From the NCBI GenBank assembly GCA_026874595.1, contig CM049309.1:6036576-6100575 (forward strand): a stretch of DNA of 64,000 bases, given 5' to 3'. Positions within the stretch are counted from its first letter, which is position 1. Each line of letters opens with the position of its first letter. A model generated the notes under the pieces. The model was not told where the DNA came from. It saw only the letters and a list, made by a program, of their open reading frames with translations, and did not search any database. Made by a program: the position numbers and the translations under genes. This DNA comes from Sipunculus nudus. Lineage: Eukaryota; Annelida; Sipuncula; Golfingiida; Sipunculidae. This document shows, piece by piece, positions 42,116-54,258 of the stretch.

Positions 42116-42140
42116 GAGAGAGAGAGAGAGAGAGAGAGAG
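42116..42140. repeat. (GA)n microsatellite
   Basis: Uninterrupted GA dinucleotides, about 12 units. Confidence 0.9.
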
Positions 42141-43379
42141 CCTGGCTTGGTCACCTGATTAGGGCCTACCAGAACACCCCTTGACCCAAGTTGCCCAAGT
42201 TTAGCTCCACGTCACTTGGGGCCGACGCTTTGAAGGGGTGTTCTGTTATATGACTTGTACCATGACTCGCAGGCCTCTATCAGCTTAATTTAAAAAGGAC
42301 TGAAAGTCATGTTATCATGACTAAGAGTGGACAGGCTTTTCTGTGAATTCATGTTATATTTATATAGTGAACCAGCATGGTTATTCATAAATCTCATAGC
42401 ACAATCCCAAAGTGCGCCTTTGAAACTTTCCATAGTGTGGTCGCAAAACACTAGATGGCGGTATAATGCGGATAATTGTGCCTGCACCTTGCTCCCCCTT
42501 CACCTGTATATGCATAAACTTATGACGACAACAGTGCGTGCAGTTTATATTCACGGTCACCGTGTAAAACATCCCATTGCTTTCTGCAACAACTTAATTC
42601 TGTAAACCAGTCTATGCAGATTACCTAAACATTCAATGTTACAACTGAGCCATATCCGCTGAGCAAAACTGCAGCAAACATGAGACCTTTCACATCACAC
42701 TGGCGACACCTGTCGATCACAATTGACACTATGTGTTTTTGGGTCTTTAATTGCTAGATGTGAAGGTGGTCATATTGTTAAATATGAAATGATTGAAGCA
42801 AATAAGATATACCAAAGTCTATGTTTCAATGGTTCGTATAGCATTTATTTAGTTTCACGCCCTAACAGTTAGGGTAGGAAGGCAGGCTTATTCGTGCCCT
42901 CACTCCACTCCACCAAACTCCACTGAATTGGAAAGTACACCAGCAAATACTTTGTCCCAAGATTTTGGCTTCTTCTGTGATATAGAGGCTTGATAAAATA
43001 AAGATGCTACAACTAAATTACTTAAGTCACAATTTCCTGACATACAAGGTTTACAGGCAAGCATTTTGGTACATGATTTTTACATTAAAGGGGCACAGTC
43101 ACCTATCTGATCTTTATAAACTAAAGGTAATCCCTTGGAGCTTTTATGAAAATAGGCCGGAAAACGTGGATATCAACGTACACAGACTGCTTGTTTGTTT
43201 ATATCAATGTGGTTATAATATGTGGGGGCCCGCCAAAATAACCAAAAAAAATTCTACAAGGGCATCTGGCAGCAAGTCGGATAAGCCAGAGCTTTGCAAA
43301 TGGTGTTTTGACCTTTTTATATCCGCACAACCAGTCTTTGGGAAATGATGCAACTGATCAAGATCAGTAAACGTATGAG

Positions 43380-44808
43380 GTTCCAGGACAGTAGATGAAA
43401 ACTGACATCTTTGCTGAAATTTGACAGTCTAAAAAAGGAGGAATTTTTGTTTGAAAAATAGAAAAAAATAATAAACAGATTGCCCCATCGATCTTCAGGA
43501 ACTGATAAAACTAGTCATAATCAATATACATATCAAGTTTCAGGACATTAGATTCAACCTCAAATGAGAAACTGACACCTTGCTGTGTTTTGGAAAGTAA
43601 AAAAAAAAAAGATACGGAAAATGCGTGAAAAAAGAAAAGATACAAGTGGCGCCAACAGTCCTAGGAAAATGATAAAACTGTTTCATGATCAATAAACTTA
43701 GGAGGTTTCGGCACACTAGATGATAATACAGCTTAGAAACTGACATCTTACAGTCTAAAGATACAGGTAAAAAAAAGTGTCAAAATGAGAAAAAACAGGC
43801 TTTTCACCACCACTCTTCGAACACCTAATGAAATTAATGATGATTAATAAACAAAACAAGATTCATGGCTATTCAATGCATTAATTATTGAGATACAGGA
43901 GATTTTGTATCAAATTATTTATTTTTCTGTGGTGCCGAAACATGCCAAATAACTCGGAGGGAAAAGGTCGCAGCGACATAATTTCAAATTTCCAAGGAGC
44001 TTTACAAGGACATTCATGGATGGTAAGGAAGAGGTATAACTGTTATGCTTTGTCTCCTGTTAACGAATGTGACTGCTGAAATTTGACAGTCTAAAAGTAT
44101 AGGAAAAATGCGTGAAAACAGAAACGATACAGGTGGCATCGCAAGTCTTTGGGAACTGATATAACTAGTCATGGTCAATAAACATATGAAGTGTCAGGAC
44201 ACTAGTTTAAACCAGAAATAAGAAATTTATACTTTTGCCGCAATTTAACAGTCTAAAACATAGGGAAAATTGCGTGAAAATATTTAAAAGATACAGGTGG
44301 CGCAAATACTCCTCGGGAACTGATACAACTAGTCATGATCAATATATGTATGCGGTTTCAGGACCCTAGATGAAGCCACAGATCAGAAACTGACATCTTG
44401 TCGTAAGTTGGCAGTTTTAAAATATATAGGGAAAAAGCGTGAAAAATCGAAAAAAAGAGTATAGGTAGTGCTTCCACTCTTCAGGAAAGAAGAAACTAGT
44501 AATGATCAATATTCAGGGCAAGATTTATGACTATCCATGGATTAGTTATTGAGATACAGGAGAATTTGTATCAATTTTAAAAGTTATTCTGGGGTGCCTA
44601 AACACGCCACTTAACTTGGAGAATACAAGCCGCAGTAATCTAATTTCAAGGTTATAGAAGGAGATTTTTTCAAGGACTTCCCTGAGTATCAAGTAAGATG
44701 TTTCTCGGTCTAACGGTTACGATTTGTAGACAGGCGAAAAGATAGACGGTCTGGCGACGGATAAAGAACGATAGCTATAGCTCAGATGACTTTCAGTAAG
44801 CTAAGCTA
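43380..44808 (+). repeat. Decayed monomer array with F1-type 3' end
   Basis: Repeated phrases 'aactgataaaactagtcatgatcaataaac', 'aggacactaga', 'gaaactgacatctt' and 'gcgtgaaaa...gatacaggtggcgcc' recur about every 140-220 bp (43500, 43670, 44150, 44320). The array ends at 44778-44808 with the F1 hairpin form tagctcagatgac...taagcta, after a degenerate acgg tract. It therefore joins ggtggcgcc-type monomers to an F1 end. Confidence 0.6.
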
Positions 44809-44977
44809 AAAACGATCGTACCAGGTATAGGAATTAAGCTTTGATAAAATTAATTAATATTATGTGGTAAGAATGTGGGTCAATCTTTTGTCGCTCTAAA
44901 CACCCATGTGACGTTGTTCTCATTTATTCACTCCTCGCCATTTATTCACAATTACAGAATAGTAGTTAAGTGTATTC

Positions 44978-44983
44978 TTTATT
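44978..44983 (-). terminator. AATAAA near LINE 3' end
   Basis: On the minus strand CTCTATAATAAAGAATAC lies about 110 bp after the ORF2 stop, a plausible 3' end of the element. Confidence 0.4.
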
Positions 44984-45094
44984 ATAGAGTGACAAGTACA
45001 TTCAAATAAATATAATAATACATTTCAATGCACCCGGCCCCATGGACCTATTAGTCACTCATAACTTGGGGAAAAAATAAGTGATACGCATACA

Positions 45095-47960
45095 CTAGAC
45101 ATACAATTGCTTGCTCCTAATTGCATAACATCTGCACAGATATTTTGCTAGCTTTCTAGATTTATTTTCACACAACCAGGATATTTCATCATTTTCTGCA
45201 AAAGTCAGTGTTGGCCAATTTGTACCAGAAAATAATGTCTGACGTTCCTGCTCATACAAAGGACAGTGAAAAAGGAAGTTGAACTCATCTTCAATTCATT
45301 CATTACATTTAAAACACTCTTTGTTCACTATTTATGCGACGAAATCTGCCTGTTTCAATTGCCAAAGGTAATACACCCATTCTGAACTGAGCCCGAAAAG
45401 GATCTTTCTTTTGAAGAAAGGTTCTATTTTACATATAAATCAGTACTTAATGAATTTTTGTACAGCCAATAATTCCCAAGTTTTGGTTTTGATAACAGTT
45501 TTTCTCTCAATTCATTATTCATGACATGTTCTATTTTATTGTAATTTTAGTCATTGAACACTCTATAATATTGTCAAAATTTGGTTTACATTCACAGTCT
45601 TAAAAAAAGTCACAGTGGAACTCCAATTATTTCAATAAAGCATGACTCCATAAAAATATTTGCTTACATAATCTATATTCATCCATTTTGACAATGCTAT
45701 TCCATAATCTCACCATATTCACTATAAACCGGATTTTCAGATTACCCAACCTACATCACTTGGATGGCTAAATGTGGAGCAAATCTCTTTATTCCAAAAA
45801 ATATTCTGCCGGCTGTCGTTTGAACATTCTCTAATCTAGGACGTTTATCACCACAATATGTTTCTGAACCATATTCTATGATTGGTAGAACACAACCATG
45901 CAAAAAGATTACTGTACACTTTAATCGACATATTATTATATGTTCGATATTTACCTATCACAGCTCCTAATGCTCTCATAGCAGCTGCAGCTATCTCATT
46001 CTCGTAATGATTTAAATTGAGATTTTCATCAAAATACACACCAGGATATTTATAAAATGATGTATAGGAAAGAATCCCCCCCCCCCCCCACTTTAAAGAG
46101 AACATTTGAATTTTTCTGTCTCGAGCGCCTAAAGTGTACAACTTTTAACTGTTTCTCACTAATTTCAATTTGCCACTTTTGACACCATTCATGAATGTAA
46201 GATAACATATCTGGTAAAGTAGACGCAGTGGGGGCTAATAAAACAATATCATCAGCGTACATTAAGATACTAACATTTCTGCAATTTACATCTCCCCTGT
46301 TCATTCTAAATCATTAATAAAGATCGAAAATAGCGTTGATGAAAGGGTATCACCCTGCCTGACACCATCTGAGGTATCAAACCAATCTGTGTACAGATCA
46401 TTAACCTTTACACAAGCTCGTGTGTCTTTGTATAGCGCTTTAATAGCAAAATAAAATTTGCCATCAACTCCACCCCAAAATAATTTATAGTACAGAAAAT
46501 CTCTTTTCACCGAGTCGAAAGCAGTTTTCAAATCTATAAAGGCTGTAAACGTATTAAGACCCATGTTTGGTCTATTTCTGATAATACAATATAAGGAAAA
46601 AATATGCTCCTACGCTCTTTACACAGCACTTTACCTATAGGGCCACTACCTATATCGTAAGGCGCTGTTTGTTATGACCTCGTATCCTGAATTGCTACAC
46701 CAGAGGGGAGCACTGTATTTTTGTCCAATCAGATGAGACCTTGTGCTGGAAGACAAAGCCAAGCGAGGAATAAACGGAGCCAATCATGTTTATTTTGTCT
46801 GAGTGACAGCTCATCGACTCCCGTAACCGTCTGAACAGGCCACAGCCTCAGAGAGAATTGCCCTTGACGTGGTTTGCTTAGGGCCTTGGGCACACAGGAT
46901 GCTCGGCCGGCGAGATGTAATTCAAACGAAACGTAACAGCAAAGGCTGCGTGTACATCTCGCTGGCTTGTTTCAGTTCTGCAGACAACAGATACATGTCA
47001 ACGCTAACACAGTCATATATGTCATAATCCAACCGGTCGATGATGCGAGAATGCAGAGGGAGCAATTTAAATTCGACCGGAAACTCATCAAGCGGCGCTT
47101 GAAGCGCAGCTATGGGCGGAGCCAGGATGCCTGTAGAGTGTTTGTTTATTGGCATCTGATTGGCTGCTTGTCACATCATACGCACGTATATTTCAGCGGA
47201 CAACGAACCGCCATCTGGTGTCTAAATATATCATAAACGGCCAAAGCTGGCAGCGTGAAAATCAGTTGCTTCTTTAGAAACGCAAGATTTCCGCTGCCTC
47301 GGGAGCGTAATATGCTCCAAGCACGATCTGTTTTCTCTAAAACAATTTTGCTCCTCAACTAAGATGTTATGATCCAAGAATCTAAGAACTTCATAAGACG
47401 CCTGTTCAAAATACTCCAATAGACCTTTGCAATACAACATAACAAACTAATACCCCTATAGTTCATTGGCACCCTAGGGTCATCGACAATGGACTTCAAG
47501 ATCGGAATTACCATTGAATCAGCCCATACGGAAGGAACTATTACATAATCAAATACCATATTAGAGAAACTGTGTCATGCTTTAGTGACTAGAGCACTTT
47601 TCATATCATCATAAGGAATCTCATCAATTCCCCCTTATCAGCTTATTAACTACATTTTCTTCTTCATCATAAGTAATAATTGTATTTATTTCCTGGTTAT
47701 CCTGATATAATGGGTCAATCATATCATTTTTCTACATGACATAAAATGTTTTAATTGTTCTGCTAAATTTTGATTATAAAATGTGAGACTCATTTATACC
47801 CGCATATAATTTTTCACAATAAGATTTCCATTTACTCAACACACTTACCTCATCATATACAATATGACTGTCTATATCATATACCTCAAATGGAATACGA
47901 TTCTTACGGGGAGGACCCAATCGCTTTATATATTGCCAAAAAAGCAAAGAGTTGTGCACC
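45095..47960 (-). pseudogene. Non-LTR retrotransposon ORF2 remnant (reverse transcriptase)
   Basis: Minus-strand fragments in several frames line up as one RT protein: pre-RT linker with IPFEVYD and KWKSYCEKLY (47774-47959), VPSVWADSMVIPILKS and NYRGISLL (47359-47559), QNCFRENRSCLEHI (about 47310-47370), IDLKTAFDSVKRDFL (about 46510-46550), GVRQGD (about 46349-46367), catalytic YADDI (46246-46260), YFDENLNLNHYENEIAAAAM (about 45990-46050), and the C-terminal cysteine-rich HCPLYEQERQTLF to a stop at 45095. It is dead: frameshifts, stops, a poly-G interruption near 46080 and a 699-bp transposon at 46611-47309. The 5' end is truncated near 47960, as is usual for LINEs. Confidence 0.85.
46611..47309. 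mobile_element. 699-bp DNA transposon inserted in LINE RT (MULE-like?)
   Basis: It starts TACGCTC and ends GAGCGTA (7-bp inverted ends) and is flanked by the 9-bp duplication atatgctcc at 46602-46610 and 47310-47318. Removing it joins the RT motif RSCLEHI to the downstream RT frame. A 9-bp duplication suggests a Mutator-like or related superfamily; the inverted ends are too short to be sure. It encodes no transposase. Confidence 0.8.
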
Positions 47961-48599
47961 TGTTGTGCACCTCAATCCTGAACGTTCTGTCCTTTCAGTA
48001 TTCTCTCTCCTAATATCTGAATTTTCGATAAATTTTATTATAGACACAATGGTATTTATACCTAGAGCTTATTTCAGAAGAGGAACTATGTATTTTGGGA
48101 AGTATAAATTGAATCTTGAATGGTTAAATTACTAGTTTAAACTCAAGTTAATAGACAGTCGTTTGGAATCGCATGGTAGCGATGTCTGCATATTAAGGTC
48201 AAGTAACATCAAAACATTACATTTCATGTCAAAAGGAGGTTGATGTATACTCCATTTCAAATTTAACTTCAATTAAATGAAATAAATATTTTCTAATAAA
48301 AAAAATGATTAAACATTTTAAATTGATTGGATATGTTTCCTTTCCTATAAAAGCCAACATTTCTATGGCATATATCTGCTCAACATGGAGCTTATAATTA
48401 ATAAAGTTTTCTTCTTATTTCTTCACATTTGTACACATATCCTCATCGTTTAATTAACAAAAGTAATCGACTGAACTGTGCAACCAAGTGTCAGTCATCT
48501 AAAATTACTCTATCGGATTTTGTTTATATTTTGGATATCTGCTTTTACTTACATTTTATAGGGAAAAAGTTTAAAACCTTTAAAAATCTTCTTCTCTGA

Positions 48600-49380
48600 A
48601 ACCGTCCAGCCAAATTGTCCAATATTTCACAGAAATAATCCCATAAACAATCTCTCTCAAGTTTGTTCGAATGGTTCCAGTTCGGTGATTTTTGGCCGAA
48701 TTACTGAAAGTTGAATTTAGTCATCTGTCCAAAAAAACAAACTTAAATTTCAATCTAAAAAACGGCTAGAGTTATCAACACCAAATTTTATGCCAGTGTT
48801 GGTCATATGAGTCATATTTAAAATTGAGGTATTGGTGGCGCCACGTGCATCGGCCTTATTTGTACGGGGGTCATAAGTGCCTGTGTCATACTGAGGGCTA
48901 CAAAAGCTTCCTCACTGAAACAGAAAAGATCCTAGGGTAGTGCTTTCTTAAGTGTGTTCAAATGGTTTCTGTTCAGGGAATTTTGGCTGAGTAATGAGTA
49001 GTTGAATTTAGTCATATGCTATAACAGCCCATTTTAGCTCAGTGGCTATACAAAGATCTTTTTCTCAAAAACCACTGGGCCAAATTCTTAAATCTCACAC
49101 ATTAATTATCCTCAGAAGTTGATAATTAAAGTTTGTTCAAATGGTTTTGTTTCAGTGCTTTTTGGCTGAGTTACGGGAAGCTGAACTTTGCCAGTTTGAT
49201 GTATCTTCATAAATGAGTTATGAACCTGCAAAACATTTTCAACTGATGCCACTGAAGCCAATTTTTTTAATGTTTTACAAGAATAATCCCCACAATAATT
49301 TTTATGATAATAGTCTTTAATTGTTCCACATGAATGATTTTTGGCTGAATTATGGAGACTGAATTGAGTCATTTTACCAT
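48600..49380 (+). repeat. Decayed ~180-bp monomer array
   Basis: The phrase 'tgttcaaatggtt...gtgatttttggctgaattac...ctgaatttagtcat' appears at about 48656, 48949, 49127 and 49310 (steps 293, 178, 183), with ggtggcgccac at 48835. No microsatellite or hairpin end is preserved. Confidence 0.5.
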
Positions 49381-50099
49381 ATATGTTAGCTGTGTGAAGC
49401 AGTTACATTTAACCTTGCACCTGTTTATCAGCATCTTTTACATCATGCCACTAGACATTTAGATTTCAGCTGTGGTTAATATTGACAAGAATGTTTTTAA
49501 AAAAGCTTTTTAAAAAATATATGATTTATGATTTAAATTATTCATCATATCAGGGTTTGTTACAATCATGGATATTCAGCTCTCTGTGGCTATATAAACA
49601 TCGATTATAAATAATTGGTGTCCATACTAAACTTAATTAAAGAATTTCCCATCAGTGAGATGTATCTGTATTTCCATTTTGCATTCAGTATGCATCTGTA
49701 ATAATTTTTCATATATTCATATATTTTTTTTTTTATAAAAAAAGTCAGTTGAAAAGCATTTTGTATTGGGAAAATTTATTTCAAAGTTATTTCAAATAGG
49801 GACCACTTTTGTGTACAGGTGGCAGCACTTGGTTTACAATTTGCAGATTGCCAAGATTTACCAGTGCCTGGATGTTGGCCATTAGCCAAGATGATGTCAG
49901 CTCTATAAATAGCTTTGGCACAGTGCAAGGATGGGAAGAGTCCTATGTGCTGCAGTCTGACTACTATAACAGCTTGGTGTTGTGTTTTCATGGTAAGTTC
50001 ATTGTATTATTTTAAACAAGTCAATGCAAGTCTGTCTAATTCAAAGTTATTTCAAGTAGGGACCTTGAAATTTGAATTTTCTGAAATATGGCATGTTAT

Positions 50100-50598
50100 C
50101 CATTTTTGAAAGTTTTCTCGTAAACCAGACAGGTGGTTCCACCTACCTTTGTTTTTGTAAAATACATAATTTCCCCTTTCTCAGGAGTAATTCGCAGCAT
50201 TGGTATGAAATTGGACTCCATCTTGTACTCAAGACTGGTGGCACCATCTGCAATCGTTTTCCTGTGGCGTCGATCTGTACATACGCTTTGGGTGAAAATT
50301 GCCCATATCTTAGGAGTGGGTCAAGGTGTTGTAATGAAATTCGGCATGTTCATCCATCTTGGAAAGTTTTTTCGTAAACCAGACAGGTAGCACCACTTAC
50401 CTCTCCGTTTTTTTGTTGAATAAATAATACCCTTTTTTCAGGAGTGATTTGCAGTATTTACCTCTGGTGGTGCAAAGTTAATCATGTTTACGTGGCAGAC
50501 ATCCATTTCACTCTATTCCCCTAACCATGCGCTCACTTCACCTTGACTACTCTGATTTCGGCGGATACACGTAGTCGCTTTCGACTACCTGTATCTAG
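50100..50598 (+). mobile_element. F3 Helitron-like copy, 3' part
   Basis: Two decayed monomers begin 'gtaaaccagacaggtggttccacctac' and 'gtaaaccagacaggtagcaccactta'. The 3' end is gtagtcgctttcgactac then ctgtatCTAG at 50595-50598, with T next. The left limit is approximate; similarity may start nearer 49800. Confidence 0.6.
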
Positions 50599-51360
50599 TT
50601 GTTTCATGCATCTGTGCACATAGCCGAAGAGTGGCTTGAAGCCTGAAATTGTTCATGTCCATACATCTTTAATGGCTTTCTTACGTGGTCGTGCCACTTA
50701 CATTCATTTAGTGTTTTGTGCACCTATGCCAGTATTTCAGCTTTGATGTTTGTGTAACTGGTGCATGCATTCAGATTCAAAATGTTCAATGCTTACTTTG
50801 TATATATATTGTCACACATGTACATGAAAAGTAACGGTCCAGCATGGAAGCATTATACCTGATGTATATCCCATTGCACAGGTTTACATTAGGCCTGTAG
50901 GCCTTGTTTGTAGATAATTTTCTTAAAAGTTTATATTTTCCAATAATTTCATAGAAAACTGCACATGGAAGTGACAACCTAATATGCAAATTCACATTTT
51001 ACAATAAATCGCACCTTTATGTAGCAGTATCAGACATGTTGTAAAATGTAGACTGATTTCTCATATTTTTAAATAATTATGTTTCTGAAATAAGGTGTAA
51101 GGAAGGTATTTATTTACCTTGTTGAAAAGTAGGTTCTTTATTCCTGTACTCTACACTATAATTGTTTCCTTTGAAATGTTAGCAATAAAATTTTCATAGC
51201 AAAAACAGGTGGACATGAGGGGATGAAACGGACTATATATTTGAAATCAATTCAAAAGCTCTTTCAGATGCATATTATACTCATAATGTATATATCATTT
51301 AGACCTGGCACAGAGCTCTTTCTAATGGTATATTTATACACGAATTTCACATTTGTTGTA

Positions 51361-52798
51361 TCCGCTAAAACGAATTTTTGCGGATACTATGTTTTTGACC
51401 GGGTTCCGCCGCCGCCGCGTTCGTTTCCGGAGAACTCCTCTGGGACTACTGGACGGATTTTTACTGAAACTTACACCAATTATCGGGTCACATGTGAACT
51501 GGCGCCTAACCAATTTGCGTTGACCTCTGACCTTTCCTCTCTGCCCAGCGTCCATTTGTGCGTCTCTTACCAAACATAAACCCATATATCTCGGGAACCG
51601 TTTGACCGATCAGGAAAATTTTTTTGTACAAATGTAGCACTTGGATAGCTTTATAACATACACAAAAAATCGTGGCGCTACCTTCAACCATGTTTGCACA
51701 GTAACCATCTGTTTATCTGCCTTGGCTTAAAATCACTCATATCTCTGCAGTGGTTTGACTAATTCACCTGAAATTCGGCATGCGTATACATCCTGGATGA
51801 CTTTCTTGATTTTATGACAGGTGGCGCCACCTACATCCCCGTTCACGCTGATGACATCCAAGCTCATATCTCGGGAACCGTTCGACCGATTGGGCCAATA
51901 TTTTGCATGTGTATAGATCCCACATAGCTCTTTATCATACACAAAACTGGAGGGGCCACCTGCAACCATGTTTGCACAGCGTCCGTCTTTTTGTCTGCTG
52001 TGGGCTAAAATCACTCATATCTCTGTAGTGGTTTTTTTAAGTATCTGCCTCCTAAAATTTAGCAGGTTTATACATCCTGGACAGCTTTCTCGATTTTATG
52101 ACAGGTGGCGCCAGCTACATTCACGTTCATGGTGCAGACATCCAAGCTCATATCTCGGGAACCGTTCGACCGATTGGGCCAATATTTTGTATATAGATAT
52201 TTATGTATAGATCTCACACAGCTCTTTATCATACACAAACCATGTTTGCACAGCGTCCGTCTGTTTGTCTGCTGTGGGCTAAAATCACTCATATCTTTGT
52301 AGTGGTGTGACATATCTGCCTAAAATTTTGCAGGTTTATACATCCTGGACAGCTTTCTTGATTTTATTACAGGTGGCGCCACCTACATTCTAGTTTACGC
52401 TGCAGACATTCAGGCTTATATCTCAGGACTGGTTGGACATATCCCTCTGAAATTTTGTATGTGTATAGATCTCACATAGCTCTTAATCATACACAAAATT
52501 GGTGGCGCCACCATTCTTGCACAAGTCCTTCTGTTTATCTGCTGTGGGATAAAATCACTCATACATGTAGTGGTTTGACTTTTCTGTCTAAAATGTTGCA
52601 TATGTATACAACTTGGACAACTTTCTGGATTTGTGGTAGTAGGCGCAACCTACGTACACATTTTGGCTGCAGACATCCATGTTTATATGCAACACCTCAC
52701 TCTATTTCTCCTTGCCACTCAATCCATGCCTCATTTTACTCGTTCCACTCTGATTTTGGCGGATACACGTAGTCGCTTGTCGACTACCCGTATTCTAG
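51361..52798 (+). mobile_element. F3 Helitron-like element, full length
   Basis: 1,438 bp. The 5' end is TCCGC after an A; with the preceding bases it forms gtatccgc/gcggatac (51358-51365 and 51380-51387). The body has monomers centred on ggtggcgccacc at 51820, 51953, 52104, 52372, 52501 and 52640, alternating about 130 and 150 bp. The 3' end is a hairpin gtagtcgcttgtcgactac followed by 'ccgtattCTAG' ending at 52798. TC...CTRR with a subterminal hairpin, no inverted ends and no target duplication is the Helitron signature. No Rep/helicase is encoded. Confidence 0.75.
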
Positions 52799-53499
52799 CT
52801 TTCCTATGAAAATGATTCAATGGAAAATTTTAAGTCTCAATATTAAATATGAAAGAACCATGCATGGTTAAGGAAAAGCAAAACAACACATAAAAAATTA
52901 GAGATATCGCATGCAGATTAATATTAGCCCAATACGAAGTGGTCTGCTGTAATTGGTTGCTTAAATTTTAAATACTTTTTGGGTGATTTTAATTCAAGGG
53001 GACTTTGCCAGAGATGCTACAGCCTCAATCGGCATACCTGAGAAATCCTATTGAACCTCTTCGCGCTTGACTCTGTCTGGCATTCTCAACAAACTTCATA
53101 GACATCAATTCTACTTCCTCCTAAAAATATCCTTGATACCAAATTACTGGAAACAAACTCTACTCTCCTCTTTCGTCGTTGGAGGGGGAGCTGGTGCGGT
53201 TCCCTTATAGGGCTATAAGTGATCGGCTCGAGCCCCGACTCCACTTTTTCTTCTGCTGATGCTGCTGCTACAGCCAGTTCAACACTTCTGTAAGCAGTAA
53301 CCAATCAGATTCTGTTATTTGATTCTGATCTAAATGAAAAAAGGCTCGAATAAACTTTGTGGATGTTTTTTTTACCCAGCGACATTCTTTGGCCAAGATC
53401 AGTATATGTGCCAAAATAATGGTGCAAAGTCATACAGTCTTTAAAATTGTTGGAAAAACCATCAGTTTTGTCTGAATTTCATGAGTAACTAGATTGTTA

Positions 53500-53970
53500 A
53501 CTTCTGCAATGCAAAAACAGAAAAGATCTCCCCTTCCTATAGGCCTTCCATCCTCAAATTTTGGGGGAAAATACGGAATACTTCACAAGTCACAGGACTC
53601 ACAAATAATGTCTATTCCCGCTGATTTGACCTTGAAGATCTAGGTCAAGGTCACAGGCTTTAAAACTCGTCAAAGAACTTGATTCAATTACTGTTTCAGG
53701 AAAAAATGTGATCGTGATACTTCAAAAGTTAGGTGCTTCACAATAAATTCTATATCGGCCTATTTGACCATGATGATGGTCAAGTTTACCGGGTTTCGAA
53801 CTAGTCCAAAATAATGGTATAGATACAATGCAAATTTCTAAATTCATAACAAAAAATTTTGAGTCGTTCAAAAGTTATTGCATTTACAAGAAATGATATA
53901 GATGAAAACGACGACGCCGACGACGACGGACTTAACACTATAAATGTCTCCCCTAGGGAAGGGGAGACAT
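53500..53970 (+). repeat. F4 repeat with ACG-rich tract and terminal hairpin
   Basis: Two decayed ~130-bp units with 'gacc...gatctaggtcaaggtcac' and 'gaccatgatgatggtcaag' lead to an ACG-rich tract (about 53908-53930) and a perfect 11-bp hairpin: atgtctcccct (53944-53954), loop aggga, aggggagacat (53960-53970). The left limit near 53500 is approximate. Confidence 0.6.
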
Positions 53971-54222
53971 AAATACACGAATCTTAGGCAGTTCTTTTGG
54001 GCTGGTAAGTCTATCTTGAGTCGTGATATAACCATATGAGGGAACGCATTGCAATGGTCATCCTTCCTGATTCATTGACATCGTGGTGAGCAGCCGATAA
54101 TCTTAACATGTATGGTGTTAGGCAACAAGTGATGAATTAACATGTGAACTCAAAACAAAATGAAAAATGGTAAGTGTAGTTAGAAAGTAAACTAAAAACT
54201 TATGATCGGCTAACTGCATTAA

Positions 54223-54258
54223 ATGCGGCGGTATCCAGGACCCTGGATACCGCCGCAT
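54223..54258. other. 36-bp GC-rich perfect palindrome
   Basis: The arms atgcggcggtatccagg and cctggataccgccgcat are perfect 17-bp inverted copies separated by two bases, in otherwise AT-rich DNA. It could be a repeat terminus without its body or a cruciform-forming site; no gene is adjacent. Confidence 0.8.

Noticed and set aside
49801-49995. Possible exon with ACAG acceptor and GGTAAG donor
   Set aside because: All plus frames carry stops or lack a recognisable protein; the start overlaps a repeat-like 'acaggtggca' phrase. A minus-strand ORF across the same interval has no family match.
53086-53304. Minus-strand ORF with a GC-richer core
   Set aside because: No recognisable domain, no clear splice sites, and CCAAT-type words suggest repeat or promoter-like DNA.
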